This document shows, one piece after another, positions 24,083 to 34,570 of a stretch of 64,000 nucleotides of DNA. Numbering within the stretch: the first letter of the stretch is position 1; each line of letters starts with the position of its first letter. The position numbers were made by a program, and so were the translations under genes. The DNA comes from Epichloe hybrida (Eukaryota; Ascomycota; Sordariomycetes; Hypocreales; Clavicipitaceae): the NCBI GenBank assembly GCA_019022495.1, contig JAFEKR010000022.1, positions 682,001-746,000 on the forward strand, given 5' to 3'. The notes below the pieces were generated by a model. That model ran no database searches. It saw nothing but the letters and a program-made list of their open reading frames with translations, and was not told the DNA's origin.

Positions 24083-24417
24083 ACGCACGGAAAATTTTCA
24101 GTCTTGTCCCAAGTCTCAATGGCAGCTGTCACCAATTGTCATACAGCTGACAGGTGCATCTCGGCACGTGGCAACTTGCCGCCATCTGAACCTCACTTTT
24201 TTCGAGCCGTGGATAGACCTCTGACTGTTTTGTTTACATGGGCTGTTGCACTAACGCACGGAAAATTTTCAGTCAAGTCTCAATGGCAGCTGTCACCAAT
24301 TGTCATACAGCTGACAGGTGCATCTCGGCACGTGGCAACTTGCCGCCATCTGAACCTCACTTTTTTCGAGCCGTGGATAGACCTCTGACTGTTTTGTTTA
24401 CATGGGCTGTTGCACTA
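24083..24417 (+). repeat. Tandem direct duplication, about 167-bp unit
   Basis: Copy 1 is 24083-24253 and copy 2 is 24254-24417, directly abutting. They run from ACGCACGGAAAATTTTCAGTC to GGGCTGTTGCACTA. By eye the only difference is 7 bases present in copy 1 near 24102-24110 and absent from copy 2. Such near identity suggests a recent duplication or an assembly artefact. It lies just upstream of the AT-hook gene, probably in its promoter or leader. Confidence 0.9.
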
Positions 24418-24465
24418 CTGCATTCTCGTTTGGCTTTGCTCAAAGCAGCAACGTTCCAGGCCAAT

Positions 24466-25518
24466 ATGACAAACAGCAATGACTCTCGCGGGACCCCAGT
24501 TGAAGTAAGAAGCCCTGCAAACACGGAAGGAACTATTTTGAGAGCACCGATTTCCCCCGGGCTCGACGAAATCACTGAAAGGCAAGATGTCTTGATGCCC
24601 GAGCTGCGCATCCTGGAGGTGATAAGGACCATTGGGCCAGGAAAAGCAGACGACACAATCGAGGCAGATTTGAGCTTGCATGCAAACGAAAATCCCGGTG
24701 CGACGCCTTCGCCGCGGGGGATCTCGGGCCACGAAGAAGCCGAAGAAGCCAAGCCAAGCATCTCAGTTTCTGGACCAAATATTTGCGAAAGCCAAGAGAT
24801 CCCGAAATCAAATAGTGCGAGCACCCTCATGGGTTTGGAACCCGTGTCCAAGAAGGCTCGAAAGCGTGCGTACCAGAAGCTAGAAGAGGAGACAGAAGGA
24901 TACCTGAAGGACTGGATTCCTACCTGGATTTCTAGTGTCAAGAAACGGGTTAGTTCGACAAAGCCGAGTCGAGGACAAGACAACATGGAGTCCCTAAAAG
25001 AGTCCAAGCCATCATCAAAGCCCCCAAAAGCGCCCGTTGAAACCTGGGACAAACTTCCCAAAACTCGAGTCGAAATTGAATCTGCGCTAAAACTCGAGAG
25101 TCGACGAAGCGACTATGAAGACGTCGATGGTCCAACTGAAGAGGGTGCGGCGCCCGCTGAAGGCGACCCCGAGATGCCGGGAAAACGACAAGGTCTACGA
25201 CCGAAACGAAGAAGCCTTCTGCGTCTGGCTCAAGAGGCTGGCCGTGAAACTATCACAGGCCCAGGAGCCGCCGATAAGGTGTCTGCATCTGAGGCGACTC
25301 CATTTAAGCCGGCTCGACCAGGCCGGCCCAAGGGCCGAACAGCCGTAGATGGGAGGCGCGGCGTTATCAGAGCGAGGCGCGGCGCACCAGCGGCAGCGGC
25401 AGCTTACGGAAAAGAGGCAGATAGCGTCAAGGGAATGCATGGTGGTCATGCTACAAATCCCGCATCACGAGGTGGTGCGCGAGGGAGAGGTCGGCCACGA
25501 AAACGAACCGCAATTTGA
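24466..25518 (+). CDS. AT-hook protein of unknown function
   Basis: A single exon encodes about 350 residues. Two AT-hook-like motifs lie in the basic C-terminus: PARPGRPKGRTA near residue 285 and RGRGRPRKR at the end. They suggest binding to AT-rich minor grooves and a nuclear, chromatin-associated role. The middle is charged and mostly disordered, with KKARKRAYQKLEEETEGYLKDW and a short aromatic stretch DWIPTWISS. An in-frame upstream start at 24238 would add 76 residues that translate the tandem duplication, so I chose the internal ATG at 24466. I do not recognise a named family. Confidence 0.6.
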   Translation: MTNSNDSRGTPVEVRSPANTEGTILRAPISPGLDEITERQDVLMPELRILEVIRTIGPGKADDTIEADLSLHANENPGATPSPRGISGHEEAEEAKPSISVSGPNICESQEIPKSNSASTLMGLEPVSKKARKRAYQKLEEETEGYLKDWIPTWISSVKKRVSSTKPSRGQDNMESLKESKPSSKPPKAPVETWDKLPKTRVEIESALKLESRRSDYEDVDGPTEEGAAPAEGDPEMPGKRQGLRPKRRSLLRLAQEAGRETITGPGAADKVSASEATPFKPARPGRPKGRTAVDGRRGVIRARRGAPAAAAAYGKEADSVKGMHGGHATNPASRGGARGRGRPRKRTAI

Positions 25519-27246
25519 AGAGCCAGTCCTAAAGTCCCAGCTCCCGAAGCTCAAACAGTTTGCTCTTTGCTGATTGATTAGACTCTCATCGTTCACTTCG
25601 CCATTCTATGCTTGGGACTGACGTTTGGGTGGCCTGGTATTCCGTGCATTTCGTCTCGCTCACCATCTGTTCACGATACTGCTCTCGGCAGACACTTTTT
25701 CCGGCGCCCTGGAAGACCAAGGTTTATTTTGCGACCGTGAGTCTCCTGATACCGAGATCGCTGAATCAATTATTAATAATATTAGCTTGGCTCAACTGAT
25801 CCGGTGCTCCTTCTCGCAGAGCTGAAATATCGTACCGACATGTCCTTATCGTTGAAGCATTGCTCGAGAGGTGGAAAAACGTTGCTGTTCTTTCCAACCT
25901 TCTCAGGAAGCCATGATTTTCAAGACGTTGGTTGAGGATAGTATCGTCTGGCTGTGAGGATGGGAGGCAGGGATCTCTGCTATCGATGGTTGCGTTACGA
26001 AGGTCAACAATGCAAAGGAAGCCCAAGTGACGACGTGCCTAGTACTTTTCTCTGATCCTATTGCATGTATATAGTGTTCCATCAACCAAAGTCAAACAAG
26101 CAAATGGCTGCAAGTGAGAGCTAGACGAAAACCATTGACAGATATTTAAACACGGCTCAGTGAGCCCTCATTTGAGCTATTGCACTTGAGTCTGCTAAGC
26201 AGTGTGCGTGCAGAGTTGGACGGAACGAAATGCGCTGACGGCTAAATCCCGGAACGGCAGGTTGAGAAGGTTTATTCAAGCATGCATTTACAGTTGGAGC
26301 CAGCTTTGTGACCAACAAGGTGACAAAGTGTTGGCCATCCACTCATGGCAAGATTGTGGCTCGAGGAACCATTCTCCCGTCGAGAAAAGACCTGTCCCAG
26401 GACGAGACGTAGGCAGATTTTGCACAAGTTCACTGCAGAGGGTCTTGATCTAATAATTGAAATGAACGGTGACATCCGTAGGTTTGATGCCTATGCCGTA
26501 GAGGCAGTTCATGTCACAAGCTGTGCATTGCGTAGGCTGCGTAGGCTGCGTTTGTCGTGTCGTGTTGTCGTGTCGTGTTGTCGTGTCGTGTTCGGCTACC
26601 GCCGTTTGCCTGTCCGTCTCCGCCATGAACAACTTGACGTGAATTTGTTGCAGTTTTCGGTCACGTATTCCGTATGTACGTATGCGGCTATCGGGCTTTG
26701 ACAAGTTCTCGCTAGATGCATTTGTCGTAGCTGGCCCGCGGGCTTACACTGAGCACGTGTTTTGTCATCTGGACTGTAGCATAACCACCACCGCCTCCCT
26801 CACTCTCAACACCATTTCCAAGTATATCCAAGCCTCACTCAAGACATGACTCCATCTTACTCGCTGAAGCATTCTTATCCACACACTCTGCTCCCGCCAG
26901 CCGCTGACTTCACTGCTGGCCGGGTCCTTGCATTTCAGTCCCCCCCCCCCCCCCTCCCTCCCCATCCAACGGAAGCCAAGCCCAGCATGTCGATTCACTT
27001 CTTCACTGTTCGTGAAGCCCCATTTTTAACGCGCTTCATTACGCGCTCGCCATAGCGAAATATTTCAGAAACCGTCATGAATGTTGTCTTCTCTTTGTCA
27101 ACACTCGTTGGGTGCACCCATCGCAGCTTCGCTTTTTTCCCCCCATCTCCAATTGCTCGTCAACATCTTTTAATCATCACCGGATATCCATCGATCAAAC
27201 TAAACTGCACCTGTGTGTGACTCTGGATTCGGACGACGTAGAAGAT
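25519..27246. other. Intergenic sequence, including the RRM gene leader
   Basis: I see no gene. It contains a perfect 13-bp x3 minisatellite (26554-26592) and a poly-C run near 26940. The last few hundred bases are pyrimidine-rich and resemble a promoter and 5' leader. An in-frame upstream ATG at 27112 could extend the RRM protein by 45 residues. Confidence 0.5.
26554..26592 (+). repeat. 13-bp minisatellite, three perfect copies
   Basis: The unit GTCGTGTCGTGTT repeats exactly three times. It is preceded by a doubled GCGTAGGCT. This is a short local tandem expansion with no visible function. Confidence 0.85.
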
Positions 27247-28918
27247 ATGGGCTATCGCGGTCTATCAAACGGGTTTTCTCGCCAAGAGACTGCTTCAAGT
27301 GGTGAGGGACTTGCTGATACTGACGTTTGACGCTTTTTTTGGAGGATTCACTTTGTTGACCTTGTCTCCTTTTCGATTTGTGGCAGATCATGTTCAACTC
27401 CTTGCAAAGCCGAGCTCCTCATCTACGCCATACAATAGGGGGGGAGGTTGGCTCACCAACGTAGATATCCCAACCGGTTTTGAAGATCAGCAGAGGCTTC
27501 GCTCCAGCCTCTCCAATTGGGAGCAAGTGCAGGCTGGCTTACGATCTATTACGAATGTTTCTCTCCCACGGCCAGTGGGGACCTCGAACTCGACTTTGAC
27601 ATCATCTCCGTCTTCTGTTCAGGACCCAAACGCACATCTCATAAGAATCAATCATGGCAACCTACCCAGCCATCTCCAAGGACTCCAGCGTCAAAACATG
27701 AACCACACCAGCATCCCCGATGAGATCGCAAAGTCAATCCGCCAAATGACCTCCTCCGACGGACCCCTACAGCCGCATGCTCATCAACACCCCTCTTCTG
27801 CCATGTCGAGCATCAGTCCCTCTCGACAGCGCTCCATGCATGATCTGACCACTTCCATCCCACCCCCAGTCATCGCTCGTCCCAATTCGATCCCCATCAG
27901 CAACCCGGCGCGCTTCGTGCCCCCCGGTCTCGTGCCGTTGCACCTCGTCAATGACCTCGGCAGCGGCCTTGACCTCCGGAAAGTGGCGTATGATACGTCA
28001 AGCTTGTACGGCAATCTGCTTTGCAACCCCCTTCAGAAGAACGACCGCCACATGATGGCGGCGAACCCGGCGCCATCCCACCCGGCCCCGGCAGCCCCAA
28101 ATGCCCATCCATATTCCGAACCAAGATTCGTCCCCATGCTGGCCATCACGCGTCCCGACAAGACAGGCAAGGACTTCACACCAGTCCCCCTCGCAAGCAC
28201 CCAGGTAGCCTCGCTCAAGTTCTCGCCCCGATACCACGGCATGCACACCGAGAACAACGCCAGCGTGGAATATCTCAAGCCAGAGCAGAACTGCGCCCTG
28301 TGGCTGACCAACCTCCCGCCTGATATCAAGGAAAAGGAACTCCTGGCAGCCATACGGAACGTAGGCCGCATCTACGCAACCTACATCAACTACCCCGACG
28401 GGTACACGCACAGCACCTCCGCTGCCAAGGTCGTCTTCTTCACGCCCGAGGCTGCGCAGAAACTCGTCGCGCATACTACGCTCGTGAATCCAATGGTCAT
28501 CCGAGGACACCACGTCAAGATTGCGCTGAACAGAATCAAGTATGCCAAGAGTAGCATGGAGAATGGCGAGTCGCGCGTGTTGATCATCACGGGGCACAAG
28601 GATTTTGTGAATGAGCAGAGCTTGACGGCATACTTTGAGGCCAGGTTCCAGTTTCAGATTGACGAGGCGCACACGCTGATCAGGCACAAGGAGCGAGCGG
28701 TGGTGGAGTACAAGTTCGGGAGCTATCGATGCCAGGCACAGATGGGGATGAAGGCGCTGCTGCTCGATCGTCCTGCTGGGTTCGAGATGGTCGAGTATGG
28801 GGCGGATCCATGTGAGGTCGGGAGTGATGTGACGTCTTTTACTGTTGCTGGGGAGCGGATCCAGGGGAGGGGTTTGTTGATCAAGGAACAGGGCGATTCT
28901 GGGTCTATGGATCAGTAG
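27247..28918 (+). CDS. RRM-domain RNA-binding protein
   Basis: Exons are 27247-27301 and 27387-28918 (528 residues). The 85-base intron runs from GTGAGG to GTGGCAG and is phase 1, rejoining TASSDHVQLL. The N-terminal 300 residues are Ser/Pro-rich and probably disordered. A divergent RNA recognition motif lies at about residues 319-395: RNP2-like LWLTNLPP, then IRNVGRIYATYIN and AKVVFFTPEAAQKLV as the RNP1-equivalent strand. A second, weaker alpha/beta segment follows (VLIITGHKDF...EAHTLIRHKERAVVEYKF). It resembles uncharacterised filamentous-fungal RRM proteins; I cannot name a target RNA. The start is uncertain because 27112 is also in frame. Confidence 0.75.
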
Positions 28919-30442
28919 CCGGGCTGTACAGGTCGGGAGGAGAGAGACGTGCAAACCTTTTTTTTTTTTTTTTTTTGTGTGTTTGTTTGTTTGTGATGCC
29001 AGAGACATCGTGTTGGAACATTGAACCAAAAGGGCCGATGCGGAACATCGTGTTGGTACATTGAACAAAAAGGCCGCGGATTATGGACGGAATGTGCTCA
29101 AAGTAGAAAAGCACGCGAGCTTGTTTCGGTATCAATTGCTTGCTTTCATACATATACCTCGCTCTCAGCTGAAAAAGGTCGGCCTTTGTAGTGGAAGAGT
29201 AGAATACGCATACAAGGCATGTTTTAAGGCAATGGAAAACGAGCAACAAAGCTCCATGTGTCTGGGCCTCTCAAGCAGAAGCACACTACAGATGGGCCAC
29301 CGATGCATGAACGCCGCGGCCCCTCGGACAAGAGGAAGACTGCCGGCAACTCAGGGACAGGGACTCCCTTCTTCCCACTCACCACACTCACCCGCCAATG
29401 TGAATGACGCCTTGCACGTGTCGACTGCCCGTGACACTGAACCTTGATGATGCTTCAACCAGCATGGGAATAAGTCCAGCTGACATCAGCCTCCCTTCCA
29501 CCACTCCTGTAACTAGAGGATGGCGATACCGCTTTAAGCTTAGAGGGACCTCGAGCAAATAAGTAATGTGACGGCAGGCTTTTTTTTTTAAAAAAAAAAA
29601 GATGACACTTGGCCAGGGGTTGAGAATGGGGGGGGATGACCAGCCAGGTAACGTTTAAGAGTTCAAACCATATCCGCAGCCACCCACGATCCCATCGGCA
29701 ACCAGGGAAAGACGACCCTTTGAAGATGAAGTCTGCGGGGTTGAAATTTAGGAATTTGAAAGAAAAAAAAAAGAAAATTGTTAAAGGGGGCTCGTTCATT
29801 ACGGAAAGAACGACAAGTTTGTCTACCAGCCAGAAAGAAAGAGCCACCCTGGAAATCTGGGGATCTTTTCTAAGTGCCGATGCACCAGATAACCTTAAAA
29901 TGTGCCACTGATCGCAATCTGCGCTAATCGACATGCAAGTCCGGCCCACGCAGCAAGGGTATCGTGACGGTAGGAAAGATGGACATGCGTTGGAAAGTAT
30001 CGCAGCAGAATGTTGCACACAAGTTCATGAACGAGTCCTATATCCCCAGTCACTCACTCATCTTCACTTCTCTTGGGGTGTCGAGGAACTTCTATTTTTG
30101 CTCACGACCAGGTTTCAAACAAGGAGCCTGGCATGGCTGGCTGGTTTGCTTGATCAAAGTAAGTTCGACGGTACGGCGATCTACTTGCGAGGTGCTGCAA
30201 ACGTGGAGTCAAAAGTAGAAAGTATATCCAAGATGAGGCGTAATTTTTCTGTGTTGTCTCCTGTATAAGAAGTGCCAACGACGACTTCCAAAAAACCCCG
30301 GTTTCCCAGTCCCTCAGAAGCCAGATAGTCCCAATTCATCAACCGGCCTATCGAACAGCTCGTCAGCTCGTTGTGCAGTACGTACTCTACTCTTCAAAAC
30401 GCCTCCAACAAGCAAGTAGTACGAAACATATAAACTTTCCCG
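28919..30442. other. Intergenic sequence
   Basis: I see no supported gene. The left part is the 3' region of the RRM gene, with a poly-T tract near 28957-28976. An approximate direct repeat with the core ACATCGTGTTGG occurs near 29005 and 29045. A 187-codon reverse frame at 29455-30018 runs through homopolymers and has no domain. The right end is the promoter of the gene at 30443. Confidence 0.5.
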
Positions 30443-32126
30443 ATGGAGCCACTCGCGCCTGATCACCGAGAGGACCAATGGCAGAGATATCTGACCCGAC
30501 ATGATCTACAATCCCTCTGGACATGTGCATATGAAACAGAACAGACCAAGTACGGACCTATTGTCCAAGGCCTTGAGGCCGAAGAGGACAAAAGAAGAAG
30601 GACGGAACAGCGAATAGAGCAGGACCAAGAGTACTGGGCCACCAGGAGCAGGTACTTCTCACTCAAACACCGTCGACGATACCAGGATACCTTGAGGGAG
30701 CTTTCTTTGGCTGCCGATATGGTCCAGCTGGCCTGGGCGGAGCGCTCCAACAATAACACCGCCTTCCAAACCAGCATGAAACGATATCAACAGAATGGCG
30801 GCAGGTGTGCCAAGCGTTTCAAGATACGACTCGGTGACTTCGGCGACGAGGACGCACGAGAGCTAGATGTTCATAAAACACTCTACAACTCGAGGTACTA
30901 CTTCGGACACACTGGCGGAAAGTACATTTTTCGCCACGGCACCAATCGGAGCGGCGCCCATCCCACATCGAGCTCTTCTGGGGCCGTCTTCGCACCATCC
31001 GAACCATGCTCATGGCAAAACCCGTGCTGGGACAGTCTGCTGCAGGTCAACGAGGACGAGCTTCAGCAAACCTACACGTTTTGCGGAGTCGTGCCAAGGA
31101 CCATGAAGGAGTACGGCGCCAGGTTTCGAGTCATCTGCCCAAAGGTCGTCCGGATGCTCAGGAGTCTCGTCACATTCGGGGACCCGGTCAGTGAGGCGCA
31201 GATCCATCTCCAGCTTGCGAAATACGCGGACGCGGACATTTCCCGAACCCAGCTCGTCGACCTGCATGACAAGTGGATGGAACGGGTTTTCGACGACGGG
31301 CCAAAGCGCCGATGGGCTCGGGACAAGACAAAGACTCATCCTCTGATTCTCGAGTGTGCATTCCTGATTGTCACCATCGGTGCCCTCGAGCGTGGTTTCG
31401 AGATTTGCATGGCACATCTGTTTCGCACTCTGCAGCTGGCCACGGGGATGTCAGGCCACGCCATGACGGACGCGTATGAACGGATAGTATCTCAAGAAGC
31501 TTTTGACGAGCTACTGCACAAGCGCAACGTGGAAAACTGTCTTCTGTTCAGCGGTGAAGTACAAGAGGTATGTGACTATGTGACCAGAAACCCCTTCCCC
31601 CTTTCCACATTTGGCAAGTTGCGGGAATAATCTTATTCCGGGCCATTGTGAATTCATATGTATCACCCCCCCCACACGCCCAACGCGACCGAAAGCTAAC
31701 GTTTTTTCCCCAAAGAATATTCACCACTTCTTCAAAGATTGTCGGTTCGAATCTGACCCCGTGCATCCCCTCAATCGCTTCAATTGCCTCAACGTGGAGT
31801 CGACATTAGCCAAATTAGACGGCCTCTCACAGCTGGACGATACCGACACAGAATCTTCAGACTCTGAGCTGTCGGACCCCCCCGAGACCGAGACGGAAGA
31901 CGCAGCGAGTGACGCCGCCGCCGCCGCCGACGACGACTACGAGGACGAGGACGAGGAGGAGGAGAAGAAGAAGGAGAACAGCAGCGACTCAGACGTCAAG
32001 CACACGTCTCGCGACCCTCCTACAAACGGCGGCTCAAAACGCAGCCGCACAGCTACGTCGGCCGGCCCTCACAAGCGACGGCGCAGACTCTCCCAGGAAT
32101 CCTACAAAGCCCCCCGAGGCTGCTAA
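30443..32126 (+). CDS. Fungal protein of unknown function with acidic and basic tail
   Basis: Exons are 30443-31567 and 31716-32126, joined across a GTATGT...CCAAAG intron of 148 bases in phase 0, giving 511 residues. The first 375 residues are charged and mostly helical, with an early DKRRRTEQRIEQDQEYWATR stretch. No catalytic motif is evident. The tail is very acidic (poly-Asp/Glu near residue 445) and ends in a basic, nuclear-localisation-like run (HKRRRR). The mix of acidic tract and basic signal suggests a nuclear protein, by inference only. The next gene starts only 26 bases downstream. Confidence 0.65.
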
Positions 32127-32152
32127 AAGAACACACACACACAACACAATCA

Positions 32153-32704
32153 ATGGCCTCGGTGCTCTCCCTCCGCGGCCTCTTTGGCGGCAGGCAATCC
32201 CGGCCAAGCAGCCTCCCCGCCACCATCACCGCCACCGCCCGCAACCTCTTCTCGACCTCCTCCACATCCATGGCGCGCGTCCCCCCCAAAGCCGCGCCGG
32301 GGGCCAAGCCTATGCGGAAGAATCGCACGGCCCCCAAGTCGGAGAACTTCTACCGCATAAAGACTCTCAGGCAGAACATGTTCTCGCCGGCTCCGCCGCC
32401 CCTCCGAATGGCTCGCCTGCGGTACCTGCGCCACTGGACGATCCACCGGGCTTGGCAGCTTTTCAGGCGCCAGCAACACGACGCGATTGCCAAGGAGAGA
32501 CAGAGAATGCACGCGGGCATGTACAATGCTTGTGAGGAGCTGCGCCAGACGGTCGGGCCAGAGGGCCGGGCCGAGGGATACCTGTACCGAGTTGCGATGG
32601 AGAAGAAGGGGGTCTGGGGTACGGATGCTGTGCCTATCGAATATGCGAGGTTTCAGACTGATTATCCTGGAAAGGAGCCTTGGAATCATGATTGGAAGCG
32701 ATGA
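32153..32704 (+). CDS. Mitochondrial large-subunit ribosomal protein mL40 (MRPL28 family)
   Basis: The single exon encodes 183 residues. The N-terminus is rich in Arg, Ser and Ala with no acidic residues (MASVLSLRGLFGGRQSRPSS), as expected for a mitochondrial import signal. The conserved part contains RMARLRYLRHWTIHRAWQLF, then YNACEELRQ, GYLYRVAMEKKGVWG and a terminal EPWNHDWKR, which I recognise from fungal mL40 proteins. Its role is assembly and function of the mitochondrial large ribosomal subunit. The ATG lies 26 bases after the stop of the gene at 30443, so its promoter must lie in that gene's coding sequence or the mRNA must be shared. Confidence 0.8.
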   Translation: MASVLSLRGLFGGRQSRPSSLPATITATARNLFSTSSTSMARVPPKAAPGAKPMRKNRTAPKSENFYRIKTLRQNMFSPAPPPLRMARLRYLRHWTIHRAWQLFRRQQHDAIAKERQRMHAGMYNACEELRQTVGPEGRAEGYLYRVAMEKKGVWGTDAVPIEYARFQTDYPGKEPWNHDWKR

Positions 32705-33607
32705 GTAGATTGCGATGTGCGATGGGGGGGGCTTTTTTATTGAAAGCCGCGCCGCGCATGTGTATTCGGGCGGTTTGCTGTCAAGGGGCATTGTGGGCTC
32801 ATGGGCTAGAGGACGGATCGCCGTCTTCTTGATATTTGCAATTGTACCATGGCACATGTATCAACAAAATGTGAAATTACAAGCATGATTCGAGCGGAGC
32901 ATTTGACTTGCTACCCCGTAGCTTTGGGGTTCCATTGTTGGCCAAAGTTCGCTTTGTCTGGGAGTATCCTGATTTGTGTTTTCTTGTCCTAATATCTGCG
33001 CCAGTTGCATGACACGTTTTCTACCGGTCTCTCTTCACACATCGATTTTTGTTTGGGCGAGTCAAATCGTGCAACCCGCAGCCCTTCCGTGACATGAATA
33101 AAATGGACCAACCATATGCACAAAAAAAAATGATAAAATAAAGACCAAGAGAATTACCAACATCCTTGCAAGATGAACCAAGCTTATGCCGCGTGTGCAT
33201 GGACCAGTTGATGCGATCTGTTACCCCGTCCGCGCCCTATGAATACAGAGAGTGAAACTGCCTTCGTGCGGGAGTAAAAAAAAAAAAAAGGCAGGTTCCG
33301 ATAAGCCTCGCTGCAGTTCTGACATTAAGTGTTATCTGATGGAAAAGAGGGACGATGAGTTCGCTTGCCAAATATCACGACTCAAAAAAAAAAAAAAAAA
33401 AGAAAAAAAAAAGGGCTTTGTATGATAAGATGTGCTCTCGAACAAGACATCATGGGGGTGGCGATGGCGAGCATTGAGGTGCTAGCTAATCTGTCGAGTG
33501 CCGAGGATAAATTCGTCAGGATCAAGAAATCAGGACAAGGTAGTCCGTAGTCCGTAGTCTGTAGTCTCTAAGTCAGTTGCTCGAGGGGCCGTCACGGCGA
33601 TCCATTG
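32705..33607. other. Convergent 3' intergenic region
   Basis: I see no gene. This is the space between the 3' ends of mL40 (plus strand) and Rho2 (minus strand). It holds poly-A tracts near 33122, 33277 and 33384-33410, and a direct GTAGTCCGTAGTC repeat near 33541-33560. The sequence around 32870-33100 is plain intergenic sequence. Confidence 0.5.
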
Positions 33608-34570
33608 TTACAGAACAACACAACAACCACCGCCTTCGCCTTTTTCGAACGTCAAGAGTGCGGCTCGTGTGGCAGCTTCAAAGACGTCGTCCACGCCCTC
33701 GCCGCTCAAGCTTGAGCACTCAAGATACCGCTTAGCACCAACCTCCCGGGCTACCACCTCTCCGTCATGTGGTGTGAGAAATCGCTGTGACTTCTTTCGC
33801 ATCTCCTCGATCGCTACTGGATCTTCTCGAAGATCCTTTTTTAGCCCTACTAGAATGATTGGGACTTCAGCACATAAGCGAGTCGCCTCCTCAATCCACT
33901 ATGCGACCAGGACAAAATTCAAGTAAATCATTAGTCAAGGATCACGTCGTCAAGTCCACGGTAACATGCACATACCTTGCTCTTTACATTATCCAATGAG
34001 TCGGGCATGTCAACAGAGAACCCGACCAAGATGACATGGGCTTTGGAATATGCTAGTGGCCGTAGTCTCTCGTAGTCTTCTTGGCCAGCAGTGTCCCACA
34101 AAGCTAACTGGACAGATTTGCCGTCGACTCTGCAATCGGTGACATAGTTCTCGAAGACCGTGGGGATCTTTCGAGACGCATTAGTTGGCTGTCATCGAGC
34201 TTCGCTGGTAGTTTCATATGAATCACGACTTACATAACGCTACATTAGACTCTGGTCAGCGACAAGACAATACAATAATGAGCATAGCAGGCACAATGGG
34301 GACGAACCGTAGGGAAGTATCCAAGTGTAAACACGCTGAGTAAACTGGTCTTGCCACATGCACCATCACCTATGATGACAAGTTTCCTGTAGATGTAGGT
34401 ATTAGTTTGACGATACTACCGACATTGATTTCTATACAGGCAGGCTTGATTCCGTATGGAACACCATGACTATAGTGTTGAGCGGAGTGCTCTCCGCTGG
34501 ATGGAGGGACAGCATTAGCTTCTGATCAATCGTACCTGCGAATGACATTTTGAGAATTTGAATTGGCCAT
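33608..34570 (-). CDS. rho2: Rho2-type small GTPase with a 6-base microexon
   Basis: This Rho-family GTPase has 200 residues. Fungal Rho2 proteins act at the plasma membrane in cell-wall integrity and polarity. Minus-strand exons are 34570-34536, 34386-34308, 34239-34234, 34167-33976 and 33898-33608 (35, 79, 6, 192 and 291 bases). All introns are GT-AG and the total is 201 codons. The P-loop is GDGACGKTS (residues 18-26). Switch I reads [14 protein letters not shown], where RY is encoded entirely by the 6-base exon. Switch II is [20 protein letters not shown] and [12 protein letters not shown] follow. The protein ends GGGCCVVL, a CaaX box whose final Leu predicts geranylgeranylation. I chose the ATG at 34570 because only that frame joins exon 2 to give [20 protein letters not shown]. 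Confidence 0.9.

Noticed and set aside
24238..24465. Upstream extension of the AT-hook protein
   Set aside because: The extra 76 residues translate the tandem-duplicated DNA and have no protein character; the ATG at 24466 is preferred.
29455..30018. 187-codon minus-strand open frame
   Set aside because: It contains FFFFFF and KKK runs from homopolymers and no recognisable domain.
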